From Chitinimonas viridis (GTDB lineage: Bacteria; Pseudomonadota; Gammaproteobacteria; Burkholderiales; Chitinimonadaceae), in the NCBI RefSeq assembly GCF_030409555.1, contig NZ_JAUFPU010000018.1:1093143-1157142 (forward strand): a stretch of DNA of 64,000 bases. The letters are read 5' to 3'. Below the pieces are notes generated by a model. That model did no database searches. It was not told where the DNA came from and saw only the letters and a program-made list of their open reading frames with translations. This document shows positions 33,862 through 41,763 of this stretch, piece after piece. How positions within the stretch are numbered: position 1 is the stretch's first letter; each line of letters begins with the position of its first letter. The position numbers and the translations under genes were made by a program.

Positions 33862-35433
33862 ATGGCGCAAATCGTAGACCTCCAGGGCAACCCCATCAGC
33901 AGCCAGGCAATTGGTGAGCCGCAAACCGCACGTATGTCCACCCTATATCGACGCTGGGAGGAACACCCCTCAAAGGGGCTGACCCCGCAGCGCCTGCATG
34001 CCATCCTGGAACAGGCAGAACGTGGTGACCTGCAGGGTCAGCATGATCTGTTCCGTGACATGGAAGAGAAGGACGGACACATACTGACCGAGATGGGTAA
34101 GCGCCGTCAGGCGCTGACCGGCTGCGACTGGGATATTGTCCCGCCCAATAACGCCAGCAAAAGCGAGAAGGCGGACGCCGAATGGCTGCATGAGGTGGTC
34201 GAGAGCCTGGAGCTGGAGGAAATCATACTCAACGCGATGGACGCCATAGGCCATGGCTTCAGCGGTCAGGAACTGGAATGGCAGCGCCAGGGTAAAGAGA
34301 CCCTTCCGGTAGCCTTGAATAGCCGCCCGCAAAACTGGTTCACCATTTCCCAGGAAGACCACAAAACCTTACTGCTCAACAATGCAGGCTTTGGTGAGAA
34401 GCTATGGGACTTCGGCTGGCTGGTACATATACATAAGGCCAAAAGCGGCTACCTCGCCCGTGGTGGCCTGCACCGCACACTGTGCTGGCCCTACCTCTTC
34501 AAGAACTACTCGGTGCGAGATCTGGCTGAGTTCCTGGAAATCTATGGCTTGCCCATGCGGGTGGGTAAATACATGCCTGGCGCGTCCGATCAGGAGAAGG
34601 CTACCTTGCTGCGGGCCGTTACCATGATTGGTCATGCGGCTGCTGGCATCATCCCCGAAGGCATGGATATCGATTTTCAAAATGCGGCCGCCGGTAGCCA
34701 TGAGCCGTTTGAGGCCATGATGAACTGGTGCGAGAAAACCGAAAGCAAGGTGATCCTGGGGCAAACCCTGACCGCCCAGGCTGACGGCAAGACCAGTACC
34801 AATGCGCTGGGCAATATCCATAACGAGGTACGCCACGACATTCTGCGTTCCGATGCCCGGCAACTGGCCCGCACGCTAACCAGGCAGCTGCTATGGCCGA
34901 TTATGGCGGTCAATCGACCGGGGGCAGACCCTCGGCGCTGCCCGCGCTTGATGTTTGATGTGGTAGAGGCGGAAGACCTGGCGCAGTACGCAGAGGCATT
35001 GCCCAAACTGGTCGAGTCGGGCATGCAGGTGCCGGTCAATTGGGCGCATGAAAAGCTGCGCATCCCCAAGCCCATGGACGGCGAGGCCGTGCTGGGCAAA
35101 CAGTCAGGCGAAGACAAGCCACCCAAGCCCGCAAAGGATGCCGCTGCTCGCTATCTCGCGGTACTACGCAATCGTGCTGGCGAGCTGGTGCCGGCCGACC
35201 AGGCGGCGATAGATGCTTTGCTGGATGGTCTACCAGGTGAGCAGCTCAACAGCGCAATGACCAGGGCGCTGGCCCCAGCCATCACCGCGCTACGCGAGAC
35301 AGCAGACCCGGAAGCCGCCATTGCTGCCATGGTCGCCAGCTATCCCGACATGCCTGATGATGAACTGACCGACCTGCTGGCCAGGGCGATTTTTGTGGCC
35401 GATGTCTGGGGGCGGATCAGTGGGCGCACCTGA
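33862..35433 (+). CDS. Portal protein (Mu gp29-like, DUF935)
   Basis: 523 aa from ATG 33862; TTG/GTG codons at 33850-33853 are alternatives. DUF935 features: TPQRLHAILEQAERGDLQGQ, LFRDMEEKDGHILTEMGKR, and EFLEIYGLPMRVGKY. Forms the dodecameric DNA gate at the capsid vertex. Lies between terminase and the gpF-like head gene as in Mu. Confidence 0.92.
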   Translation: MAQIVDLQGNPISSQAIGEPQTARMSTLYRRWEEHPSKGLTPQRLHAILEQAERGDLQGQHDLFRDMEEKDGHILTEMGKRRQALTGCDWDIVPPNNASKSEKADAEWLHEVVESLELEEIILNAMDAIGHGFSGQELEWQRQGKETLPVALNSRPQNWFTISQEDHKTLLLNNAGFGEKLWDFGWLVHIHKAKSGYLARGGLHRTLCWPYLFKNYSVRDLAEFLEIYGLPMRVGKYMPGASDQEKATLLRAVTMIGHAAAGIIPEGMDIDFQNAAAGSHEPFEAMMNWCEKTESKVILGQTLTAQADGKTSTNALGNIHNEVRHDILRSDARQLARTLTRQLLWPIMAVNRPGADPRRCPRLMFDVVEAEDLAQYAEALPKLVESGMQVPVNWAHEKLRIPKPMDGEAVLGKQSGEDKPPKPAKDAAARYLAVLRNRAGELVPADQAAIDALLDGLPGEQLNSAMTRALAPAITALRETADPEAAIAAMVASYPDMPDDELTDLLARAIFVADVWGRISGRT

Positions 35434-36754
35434 TCTATCGTTTGCCTTTGGCCTGCCGCCAGAAGCCGCCATCGCCCACTTCGAGGCCAAGGGGTACGCC
35501 ATGGGCTTCCGTTGGCAGGATGTCTGGGCGGAGTCACATGCCAAAGCCTTCACGGTGGCAGGCGTGCTTAAGCAGGATGTCCTGGAGGATATCCGTGGGG
35601 CGGTGACGGATGCCATCAAGGGCGGTGAGACCTTTACCGATTTCAAGAAGAAGCTGCAGCCAGTGCTGGAGCGTAAGGGCTGGCTTGGCAAGGGGCTGAT
35701 CGTCGATGAAGCAACAGGGGACGTCGCGGGCAAGCGCCTATCCCCACGCCGACTGGAAACGATCTTTCGCACCAATACCCAGTCTGCGTACATGGCGGGC
35801 AAGTATCGCCAGTTCCTGGACAACGCTGGGCAGCGACCCTATTGGCAATATGTGGCGGTATTGGACAACCGGACTCGCCCACGCCACAAAAGCATGAACG
35901 GTCGGGTGTTCCGCTATGACGATCCATTTTGGCAGACCTTCTTTCCGCCCAATGGCTGGAACTGCCGGTGCAGCGTGCGGGCACGCGGTAGCCGTGACAT
36001 TGAGCGAGAGAGCATCCCGCTATCCGAGAGTGGCCCCGCCCTGGTCGATGTAGAGCAGACCATAGGCATGGGTGACCAGGCGCGACTGGTGCCGACCAAG
36101 GGCTTCAAGCTCCCCAGCGGAGAGACTTTTACGGCTGATCCGGGATTCGGCTTCAATGGCGGCCAGGTGCAACTGGCCGAGCTGGGTAAACACCTGCTGG
36201 ATCGGTCTGTCACTGCTGCGCCCCGTCTTGCCGCCATGGCGGTTGACCAGGCGCTGGCGCAGCCACGCACCCTTTCTGCGCTTGTGCAGGACTTCGGCGC
36301 CTGGGCCAGGCAGGACAAGCTACCTCGTGGCGAAATACGTCATGTGGGCGCGATCAAGCCACAGGCCATGGATAGGTTGGAACTGCACGACATGCTGCCC
36401 GAGTCCGGTGTGATCTCGATACGCGATGAAGACCTGTTGCATGCCCGTCGCCATACCAAGGCGCAGGCGCTGCCGGATGAATTCTGGGAAACGCTGCCCA
36501 ACAAGATCGCCGCCCCCGATGCCGTGCTGCTGGACATGACCCATGACAAGCCATCGCTGCTCTATGCCTACCGGATGCCGGAAGGGGAAGGCAAGCTGGT
36601 GATAGTGATGGACTACGAAGTGCGCGGCCGCAGCCTGCAGGCGGGGAAGACAGGGCGAATCAAAACCAACCTGGTGAGAACGGGGAAGATAATGAGCAGC
36701 GGCCAGGCTCTGAAGGATGCCACTGCTTACAAGCTGCTATGGGGTGAGCTATAG
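35402..36754 (+). CDS. F: gpF-like head morphogenesis protein with C-terminal PBECR-like nuclease domain
   Basis: 450 aa from ATG 35402; GTG 35420, with a better ribosome-binding site, is an alternative. Residues ~1-230 match SPP1 gp7/Mu gpF minor head proteins: FRTNTQSAYMAGKYRQFLDN, VAVLDNRTRPRHKSMNGRVF, FFPPNGWNCRCSVRARG. Residues ~310-450 are an extra domain with RDEDLLHARRHTKAQALPDE, FWETLPNKIAAPDAVLLDM and KLVIVMDYEVRGR, resembling the phage BECR-fold (barnase/EndoU/colicin/RelE) nuclease domains known to be fused to head proteins. It may enter the cell with the DNA and cut RNA; that activity is inferred. Confidence 0.85.
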   Translation: MSGGGSVGAPDLSFAFGLPPEAAIAHFEAKGYAMGFRWQDVWAESHAKAFTVAGVLKQDVLEDIRGAVTDAIKGGETFTDFKKKLQPVLERKGWLGKGLIVDEATGDVAGKRLSPRRLETIFRTNTQSAYMAGKYRQFLDNAGQRPYWQYVAVLDNRTRPRHKSMNGRVFRYDDPFWQTFFPPNGWNCRCSVRARGSRDIERESIPLSESGPALVDVEQTIGMGDQARLVPTKGFKLPSGETFTADPGFGFNGGQVQLAELGKHLLDRSVTAAPRLAAMAVDQALAQPRTLSALVQDFGAWARQDKLPRGEIRHVGAIKPQAMDRLELHDMLPESGVISIRDEDLLHARRHTKAQALPDEFWETLPNKIAAPDAVLLDMTHDKPSLLYAYRMPEGEGKLVIVMDYEVRGRSLQAGKTGRIKTNLVRTGKIMSSGQALKDATAYKLLWGEL

Positions 36755-36826
36755 GCAGCGCCGGACTCGAACCGGATCATGCATACGCGGGCGCGGATGC
36801 AACCTTTCCCTAGGAAACTACTGCCT
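36752..36826 (-). ncRNA. tRNA-like cloverleaf element without anticodon loop
   Basis: Read on the minus strand: acceptor AGGCAGT (36826-36820) pairs over 7 bp (one G-U) with GCTGCCT (36759-36753), followed by A (36752) in the discriminator place. T-arm TCCGG-TTCGAGT-CCGGC has a canonical TTCGA loop and 4 of 5 pairs. D-arm TTTC-CTAGG-GAAA has a short loop. In place of an anticodon arm is a 22-nt hairpin (TGCAT/ATGCA with CGCG inside). No CCA follows. The plus strand, which the late operon transcribes, folds the same way. It occupies the only gap between gpF and gpG. Confidence 0.55.
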
Positions 36827-36854
36827 ACAGCGCAGTCTAGCACCGGAGCTAAGC

Positions 36855-37427
36855 ATGCATGAAGTGAAGATCGACCTCGCACTCGTCAATGAAAAGCTGG
36901 GCCGTATCGCGGCTGCTGGTAGAAATCTGGCACCGGTCATGCGGGCACTGCGCGAGGTTATGCAGGATGCCGTAGAGCAGAACTTTGCCCAGGGCGGCAG
37001 ACCTGCATGGCAGGGGCTGTCGGCCAAGACCCTCAAGCGCCGGCCTGACCGGGTCGGCGGGAAGGTGCTGACTGACTCGGCCCGCCTGCGCAACTCCATC
37101 ACGGCGCAGAGCGACCGGGATACCGCCATGGTGGGTACCAATGTCAAATATGCGGCCATTCATCAATTTGGCGGCACCATCAACCATGCCGCTCGCTCTG
37201 GTTGGGTTCGGCACCGAACAGATGCCAAGGGCAATCTGTTGCGCCAGGGCAAGAATGGCCGCCTCCTGGTGTTCGCAAAAGACAGCCATAAGCGCGTCAA
37301 GGTCACTCGCTATACCAGTGAAGGGTGGCAAGTGAAGATGCCAGCCAGGCCATTCCTGGTACTCACCGAGGTGGATGCCTCGGAGATGGAAGCAACGGTT
37401 TCCGAGTACCTGGCTACGCTCGTTTAG
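36855..37427 (+). CDS. G: gpG-like virion morphogenesis protein
   Basis: 190 aa from ATG 36855 (CGGAG upstream). Phage virion morphogenesis (Mu gpG/P2 gpS) family: ALREVMQDAVEQNFAQGGRP, WQGLSAKTLKRR, LTDSARLRNSITAQS, YAAIHQFGGTI, and MPARPFLVLTEVD. In Mu the protein is linked to head and tail completion. Last gene of the first late block; the next gene is 203 bp away across a late element. Confidence 0.92.
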   Translation: MHEVKIDLALVNEKLGRIAAAGRNLAPVMRALREVMQDAVEQNFAQGGRPAWQGLSAKTLKRRPDRVGGKVLTDSARLRNSITAQSDRDTAMVGTNVKYAAIHQFGGTINHAARSGWVRHRTDAKGNLLRQGKNGRLLVFAKDSHKRVKVTRYTSEGWQVKMPARPFLVLTEVDASEMEATVSEYLATLV

Positions 37428-37576
37428 CCCTGCGGCATAAGGGCGCCTAGGCGCGCTTGCTGCCACTGCAAGGCCACCGTTCTACCCGCGCCTACAGGGT
37501 GGCCGGTTTTAACCGGGCTTTAACCGCCTTGTTGCCCCCGCCCTCGCGTGTAGTCCGCCCCAATCAGCCCACATAC

Positions 37577-37600
37577 CTACTGGCGTCCGCCATCCCGGCC
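37577..37600 (+). promoter_or_regulatory. Late-operon element, copy 2 (protease/head module)
   Basis: Same 24-bp element as at 28262 (23/24 identical), dyad TGGC-GTCC-GCCA centred at 37586.5. It begins 53 bp before ATG 37630 of protease I. Upstream blocks CCCCCGCC (37535) and TAGTCCGC (37551) are shared with copy 3. This is where Mu places its P-I late promoter. A CATCAT hexamer at 37618-37623 could be the -10 box. Confidence 0.6.
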
Positions 37601-37629
37601 TGATTCCTTGCCGTCGCCATCATGGCGGC

Positions 37630-38697
37630 ATGTCTCGCAAAACCACATCCCCTGCTGTCGCATCGCTCACCCTGGAAATCGGCCCGCGTGGCCCCCGGCT
37701 GCATTTGCTACCGGCCGGCGAATTCCGTTCCCGCGATAGCCGACCTGTCGAATGCAAGGCCTGGCGTCTGAATGCACAGCTAGCAGCCCGCATCGTCGCT
37801 GACGCTAAACAGCGGCGCGTTCCTTTCGTCATCGACTACGAGCATCAGACGCTGCACACAGAGCGAAACGGCCAGCCCGCGCCTGCAGCGGGTTGGTTTT
37901 CTCAGTTGGAATGGTGTGAGCCAAGTGATACCGAGCCTGGTGGCTTGTACGCCATTGATGTCGATTGGATGGAGCGAGCTGCTGCCTTGATCGATGCCCG
38001 CGAGTATCGATTCCAATCTCCCGTCTTTTCCTATGACCCGGTAACAGGCGACGTCACCGGCATTGCCCATGCCGCCATTACCAATAACCCCGGCCTTGAT
38101 CTCCTTAGCGAGGTTGCGCTGACGGCCGCGCTTTCCCTTTTCCCACCCACCAATCCACCCACCTCGGAGAACACCGTGGACAAAGTCGCCCTATGCAAAC
38201 TGCTGAAGCTGCCGGAAACGGCAACGGAAGCGGAAATCCAGGCAGCCCTTACCAAGCTGAGTACGGACGCTGCCAACGCACAACAACTGACCGCCCAGGT
38301 TGCATCACTGACCGCCAAGGTCGGCCAACCCACCGCTACGACACCCGACCCGGAGAAGTTTGTCCCCATTGATGCGGTAAGGGAAATGCAAGGGCAGCTC
38401 GCCGCCCTGACATCGCAGGTGGTGGGCGGTGAGGTGGACAAGCTGGTCAAGGCCGCACTGGACAAAGGCGCCCTGACGCCTGCCCTGGAAGGCTGGGCGC
38501 GTGATCTGGGTAAGCAGAACCTCGCTGCGCTCAAGACCTACTTGGCCGACGCGCCGTGCATTGCAGCGCTGTCCGGTCAGCAGTCGGCGAATCGTCCGAA
38601 TGTTGATGCAAGTACGGGCTTGGACGCGGACACGCTTGCGGTGTGCCGCATGATGGGTAGCGACCCAGCAGACGTCAAAAAGAACCTGGGAGCCTAG
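37630..38697 (+). CDS. I: Mu gpI-like capsid protease with C-terminal scaffold
   Basis: 355 aa. N-terminal ~175 residues are the Mu I protease domain (GPRGPRLHLLPAGEF, RRVPFVIDYEHQTLHTE, EYRFQSPVFSYDP, GDVTGIAHAAITNNPGL). The C-terminal ~175 residues are charged and helical, the scaffold part, which can be made separately from an internal GTG (38176). Cleaves head proteins during capsid maturation. No Shine-Dalgarno is visible before ATG 37630. Confidence 0.93.
   Translation: MSRKTTSPAVASLTLEIGPRGPRLHLLPAGEFRSRDSRPVECKAWRLNAQLAARIVADAKQRRVPFVIDYEHQTLHTERNGQPAPAAGWFSQLEWCEPSDTEPGGLYAIDVDWMERAAALIDAREYRFQSPVFSYDPVTGDVTGIAHAAITNNPGLDLLSEVALTAALSLFPPTNPPTSENTVDKVALCKLLKLPETATEAEIQAALTKLSTDAANAQQLTAQVASLTAKVGQPTATTPDPEKFVPIDAVREMQGQLAALTSQVVGGEVDKLVKAALDKGALTPALEGWARDLGKQNLAALKTYLADAPCIAALSGQQSANRPNVDASTGLDADTLAVCRMMGSDPADVKKNLGA
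38176..38697 (+). CDS. Z: Internal-start scaffold protein Z (in frame within I)
   Basis: GTG 38176 (codons for VDKVALCKLLKLPETATEAE) is preceded by CGGAGA at a suitable distance, and would give a 173-aa protein identical to the end of I. In Mu, scaffold Z is made by internal initiation in gene I, so the same arrangement is inferred here. Confidence 0.6.
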   Translation: MDKVALCKLLKLPETATEAEIQAALTKLSTDAANAQQLTAQVASLTAKVGQPTATTPDPEKFVPIDAVREMQGQLAALTSQVVGGEVDKLVKAALDKGALTPALEGWARDLGKQNLAALKTYLADAPCIAALSGQQSANRPNVDASTGLDADTLAVCRMMGSDPADVKKNLGA

Positions 38698-38700
38698 ACC

Positions 38701-39105
38701 ATGGCGACCACCACCCAAGATCGCAATACCCCATTGAAGGATGGGCAGCTCATACCTGTCGCTGTCGCGGCCGGCACCAAGATACCTGGCGGCGTGATCG
38801 TGTGCGCCAACGCTGCAGGCTTCGCCGTCAATGGCGCGACGGCAAGCACGCTGACCTATCTCGGCGTCGCTGACAACGCTGTGGATAACAGCGGTGGCGG
38901 CGATGGTGCCCAGGTCGTCCTGGTGCGGCGGGGCAAGGCCGCCAAGTTCGCCAATGACGCCGGCGACCCGGTCAATCAGACCAGCCTCGGCAAGCCTGCC
39001 TACATCGTGGACAACCAGACGGTAGCCCGTACCCATGGCGCGAACACCCGGTCAGTTGCCGGCATCGTGCTGGGTATTGATGCCGATGGCGTCTGGATCA
39101 TCTAA
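38701..39105 (+). CDS. Head decoration-like protein (DUF2190 type)
   Basis: 134 aa, beta-rich, between scaffold and major head genes. Features such as GTKIPGGVIVCANAAGFAV, LTYLGVADNAVDNSGG and the ending AGIVLGIDADGVWII resemble capsid cement/decoration proteins of Mu-like phages. Assignment by position and style. Confidence 0.65.
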   Translation: MATTTQDRNTPLKDGQLIPVAVAAGTKIPGGVIVCANAAGFAVNGATASTLTYLGVADNAVDNSGGGDGAQVVLVRRGKAAKFANDAGDPVNQTSLGKPAYIVDNQTVARTHGANTRSVAGIVLGIDADGVWII

Positions 39106-39130
39106 CCACCACCCGGTAAAGGACATCTCC

Positions 39131-40039
39131 ATGTTGGTGAACAAGGGAACAATCTCCGCCATCTTCGTCAATCTGTTGACGATTTTTAACAACGCCTTTG
39201 CCGAAGCACCCAGCACTTGGCAATCCGTGGCCATGCTGGTGCCGTCTACTGGCAAGCAGGTTGATTACGCCTGGTTGAGCAACTTTCCTCGCATGAAGAA
39301 GTGGATAGGTGAGAAGGCGGTCAAGTCGCTGGCGGCTTCCAAGTACAGCATCACGAATGATGACTGGGAGGCCACCGTCGAGGTGGATCGCAACGACATC
39401 GACGACGATAACCTGGGCATCTATAAGCCCCAGGCTGAGATGGCGGGTCATTCAGCCAAGCAGCTGCCTGATGAAATCGTCTTTGAGGTGATCAACAAGG
39501 GCTTTACCTCGCTCTGCTATGACGGCCAATACTTCTTTGATACTGACCACCCTGTCGCAGGGCAGTCGGTTTCCAATAGGGGTACCAAGCGTCTGTCCAC
39601 CGCTTCGCTGGCGGCCGCTGAGGCCAGCTATGGTGCCGCACGCATCGCCATGGGGCAATTCACCGACGACGAGGGCCGCCCCCTCAACATCACACCCAAT
39701 GTGCTGCTGGTGCCGGTGGCCCTGCAGGACGTCGCCAACCTGCTCATGACCATGGACAAGTTCCCCGACGACAGCCCGAACCCTTACAAGGGTACGGCCA
39801 AGGTCGTCGTTGCGCCCTGGTTGACCTCGAATACCGCCTGGTTCCTGCTGGATACCACCAAGCCCATCAAGCCTTTCATCTACCAGGAGCGCAAGAAGCC
39901 GGTCTTTGTCGAGCAGACCGACCCACAGGCTGACGATGTGTTTAACCGCAAGAAGTTCAAATTTGGCGCGGAAGCACGCGCTGCAGGGGGCTATGGCTTC
40001 TGGCAGCAAGCCTTCGGCTCTGACGGTACTGCCGCATAA
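39131..40039 (+). CDS. T: Major head protein (Mu gpT-like)
   Basis: 302 aa from ATG 39131 (AAAGGA upstream), nearly the Mu T length. Recognisable pieces: WLSNFPRMKKWIGEKAVKSL, EATVEVDRNDIDDDNLGIY, YFFDTDHPVAG, and NPYKGTAKVVVAPWL. Forms the icosahedral shell. Upstream in-frame extension to 39035 overlaps the previous gene and is rejected. Confidence 0.95.
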   Translation: MLVNKGTISAIFVNLLTIFNNAFAEAPSTWQSVAMLVPSTGKQVDYAWLSNFPRMKKWIGEKAVKSLAASKYSITNDDWEATVEVDRNDIDDDNLGIYKPQAEMAGHSAKQLPDEIVFEVINKGFTSLCYDGQYFFDTDHPVAGQSVSNRGTKRLSTASLAAAEASYGAARIAMGQFTDDEGRPLNITPNVLLVPVALQDVANLLMTMDKFPDDSPNPYKGTAKVVVAPWLTSNTAWFLLDTTKPIKPFIYQERKKPVFVEQTDPQADDVFNRKKFKFGAEARAAGGYGFWQQAFGSDGTAA

Positions 40040-40050
40040 GGGGACTGGAC

Positions 40051-40437
40051 ATGGCTCGAAAGACAGAAAGCCAGGCAAAGCCTGGAGGCACTACGGGCAG
40101 CGCCAAGGAGCAAGAGGCGCTCGCTGCCGCCAAGCTGCCGGACTTTGTGCCAGCAGCCGTGCCCGATGGCCTAGCATCGCTGGATGCCGGAAAGGTGCAG
40201 GCCACCACGCCCCTCGTCGGTGAGGGCGCATCGGATCAGTTCGAGCAGGACGATGCGGAGCAGCCCATGCAGCGGGTAGTGCGGGTGGCGTCCAAGCCCG
40301 AATTCTTCCGGCGTGCTGGCCGCGTATTCAGCCGCATCCCGGTTGATATCCGGCTGGATGACCTGGAGGAAGCAGAGCTTGAGCTGCTCCAGGGCGAACC
40401 CATGCTCTCGGTCTCCTTCGGCTACCTGGGGGATTGA
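40051..40437 (+). CDS. Mu gp35-like / HI1506-like protein
   Basis: 128 aa. Low-complexity acidic N-terminal ~75 residues, then a conserved-looking domain VASKPEFFRRAGRVFSR with LDDLEEAELELLQGEP. Matches in position and layout the small protein between gpT and gp36 in Mu-like phages. Function unknown. Confidence 0.7.
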   Translation: MARKTESQAKPGGTTGSAKEQEALAAAKLPDFVPAAVPDGLASLDAGKVQATTPLVGEGASDQFEQDDAEQPMQRVVRVASKPEFFRRAGRVFSRIPVDIRLDDLEEAELELLQGEPMLSVSFGYLGD

Positions 40438-40439
40438 CG

Positions 40440-40859
40440 ATGTATGCCACCCAGGCAGACATGGAGGTGCGCTTCGGCGTGCGCGAAGTGCTGGCGCTTA
40501 CAGACCGCGACAACCAGGGCGAGATAGACGCACATGTGCTGAATCAAGCCCTGGAAGATGCCAGTGGCGAGGCTGATGCCTATCTGGCGGGGCGTTATCA
40601 GGTACCGCTTGCAAGCGCGCCTCGCTTCCTGGTGGGGGTGGTCTGCGATATAGCGCGGTACCGGCTATGCGGTGCCGAAGCCAATACCACCGATGACATC
40701 AGCGAGCGTTTCCGCAATGCCGTGGATTTTCTGAAGCTGGCGGCCAACGGCAAGGTGCAGCTTGGTGTCCTGCCATCGGGTGGCGAAGTGGTGGTCGATA
40801 ACACCGTCCAGATGTTGGGCGGTGGTCGGGTCTTCGGTCGGGATGGGGGGAGCTGGTAA
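40440..40859 (+). CDS. Head-tail connector protein gp36 (DUF1320)
   Basis: 139 aa from ATG 40440 (start MYATQADMEVRFG is typical). DUF1320: ALEDASGEADAYLAGRYQVP, VCDIARYRLCG, ERFRNAVDFLKLAANGK. Connector between head and tail. Overlaps the next gene by one base (TAATG). Confidence 0.92.
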   Translation: MYATQADMEVRFGVREVLALTDRDNQGEIDAHVLNQALEDASGEADAYLAGRYQVPLASAPRFLVGVVCDIARYRLCGAEANTTDDISERFRNAVDFLKLAANGKVQLGVLPSGGEVVVDNTVQMLGGGRVFGRDGGSW

Positions 40860-41536
40860 TGGCCGTAGTCATCCATGAGCTGGACATCATCTCCCGCGTG
40901 GAGCTGGCAATCATTGCCAGGCTCAAGGCTGGCTTGGGGCGGATGGTCATGTCTGTCGAAAGCTATGGCGGCGAACTGGAGATAGAAACAGTGGACGAGG
41001 CAGTTCGCCGCTTCCCTGCCGCCTGGGTCACGTTCGGTGGCGTCAAGGACACCAAGCCGCATAGCAATAGCAAGGATCGCTGGCGCTCGGCCGGCAGCTT
41101 TGTGGTCATGGTGGGCGCCCGCAATGTCCGTAACGAGGCCGCCAGCCGTCGCGGTGGTGCCGGCAAGGGCGAGATTGGTAGTTACCAACTGGTGACTGCG
41201 GTGCGCCGCCTGCTGATCCGGCAAGACCTTGGGCTGCCCATCGATCATTTCGAGCCTGGCCGTGTTCGCACTTTGTTCAATACCGCCTTGGAACGGCAGG
41301 CGTTTTCCGTGTTTGCCTGCGAGTTCCATACCGTGTGGATGGAGGGCGCCCTGGAAAACGGACATTGGCCCGAGATGGACGCACCTGGTGCAGATAGCTT
41401 GTTCAGCGCCTACCAGGGCCAGACCGAACGTGCCGGGGTGCTGACCTCGGTGCAGCTTCACTACCACCTTCAACCAGATGTCGATGGCAAGCATGACGCG
41501 CAAGACATCGTAAGAACGCAGGAGCCACACCCATGA
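40859..41536 (+). CDS. Mu gp37-like tail completion protein (DUF1834)
   Basis: 225 aa, with HELDIISRVELAIIARLKAG, RFPAAWVTFGG, and a C-terminal FACEFHTVWMEGALENG. DUF1834 members lie between gp36 and gp38 in Mu-like phages and probably terminate the tail tube. Longer than some homologues. Confidence 0.85.
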   Translation: MAVVIHELDIISRVELAIIARLKAGLGRMVMSVESYGGELEIETVDEAVRRFPAAWVTFGGVKDTKPHSNSKDRWRSAGSFVVMVGARNVRNEAASRRGGAGKGEIGSYQLVTAVRRLLIRQDLGLPIDHFEPGRVRTLFNTALERQAFSVFACEFHTVWMEGALENGHWPEMDAPGADSLFSAYQGQTERAGVLTSVQLHYHLQPDVDGKHDAQDIVRTQEPHP

Positions 41537-41760
41537 AAGTCATTGCTGCACCTGGTTTACAGGTACCCAAGGAAGGCGCACCGCGCAGCTATATCACCGA
41601 CAAGCAAGCCGTCCAGGTGGAGGCCAGCGCCTACTACCTGCGGCAGCTTGCCACGGGTGATCTGGTCGAAGTCAAAGACGCAAGTCTTCCCCAGGAACCT
41701 GAAGCGGCAGCGGTTGAAGTGGCCGCTGTAGCCAAGCCCCACAACAGGAAAGCGAGTTAA
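41533..41760 (+). CDS. Mu gp38-like protein (DUF2635)
   Basis: 75 aa. MKVIAAPGLQVPKEGAPRSY and ASAYYLRQLATGDLVEV are typical DUF2635. Lies directly before the sheath gene, overlapping gp37 by 4 bp. Role unknown. Confidence 0.88.
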   Translation: MKVIAAPGLQVPKEGAPRSYITDKQAVQVEASAYYLRQLATGDLVEVKDASLPQEPEAAAVEVAAVAKPHNRKAS

Positions 41761-41763
41761 GTC

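Noticed and set aside
36752-36826. Canonical tRNA gene
   Set aside because: Acceptor and T-arm fit, but there is no 7-nt anticodon loop, the D-loop lacks GG and is too short, and no CCA is encoded. Recorded as tRNA-like only.
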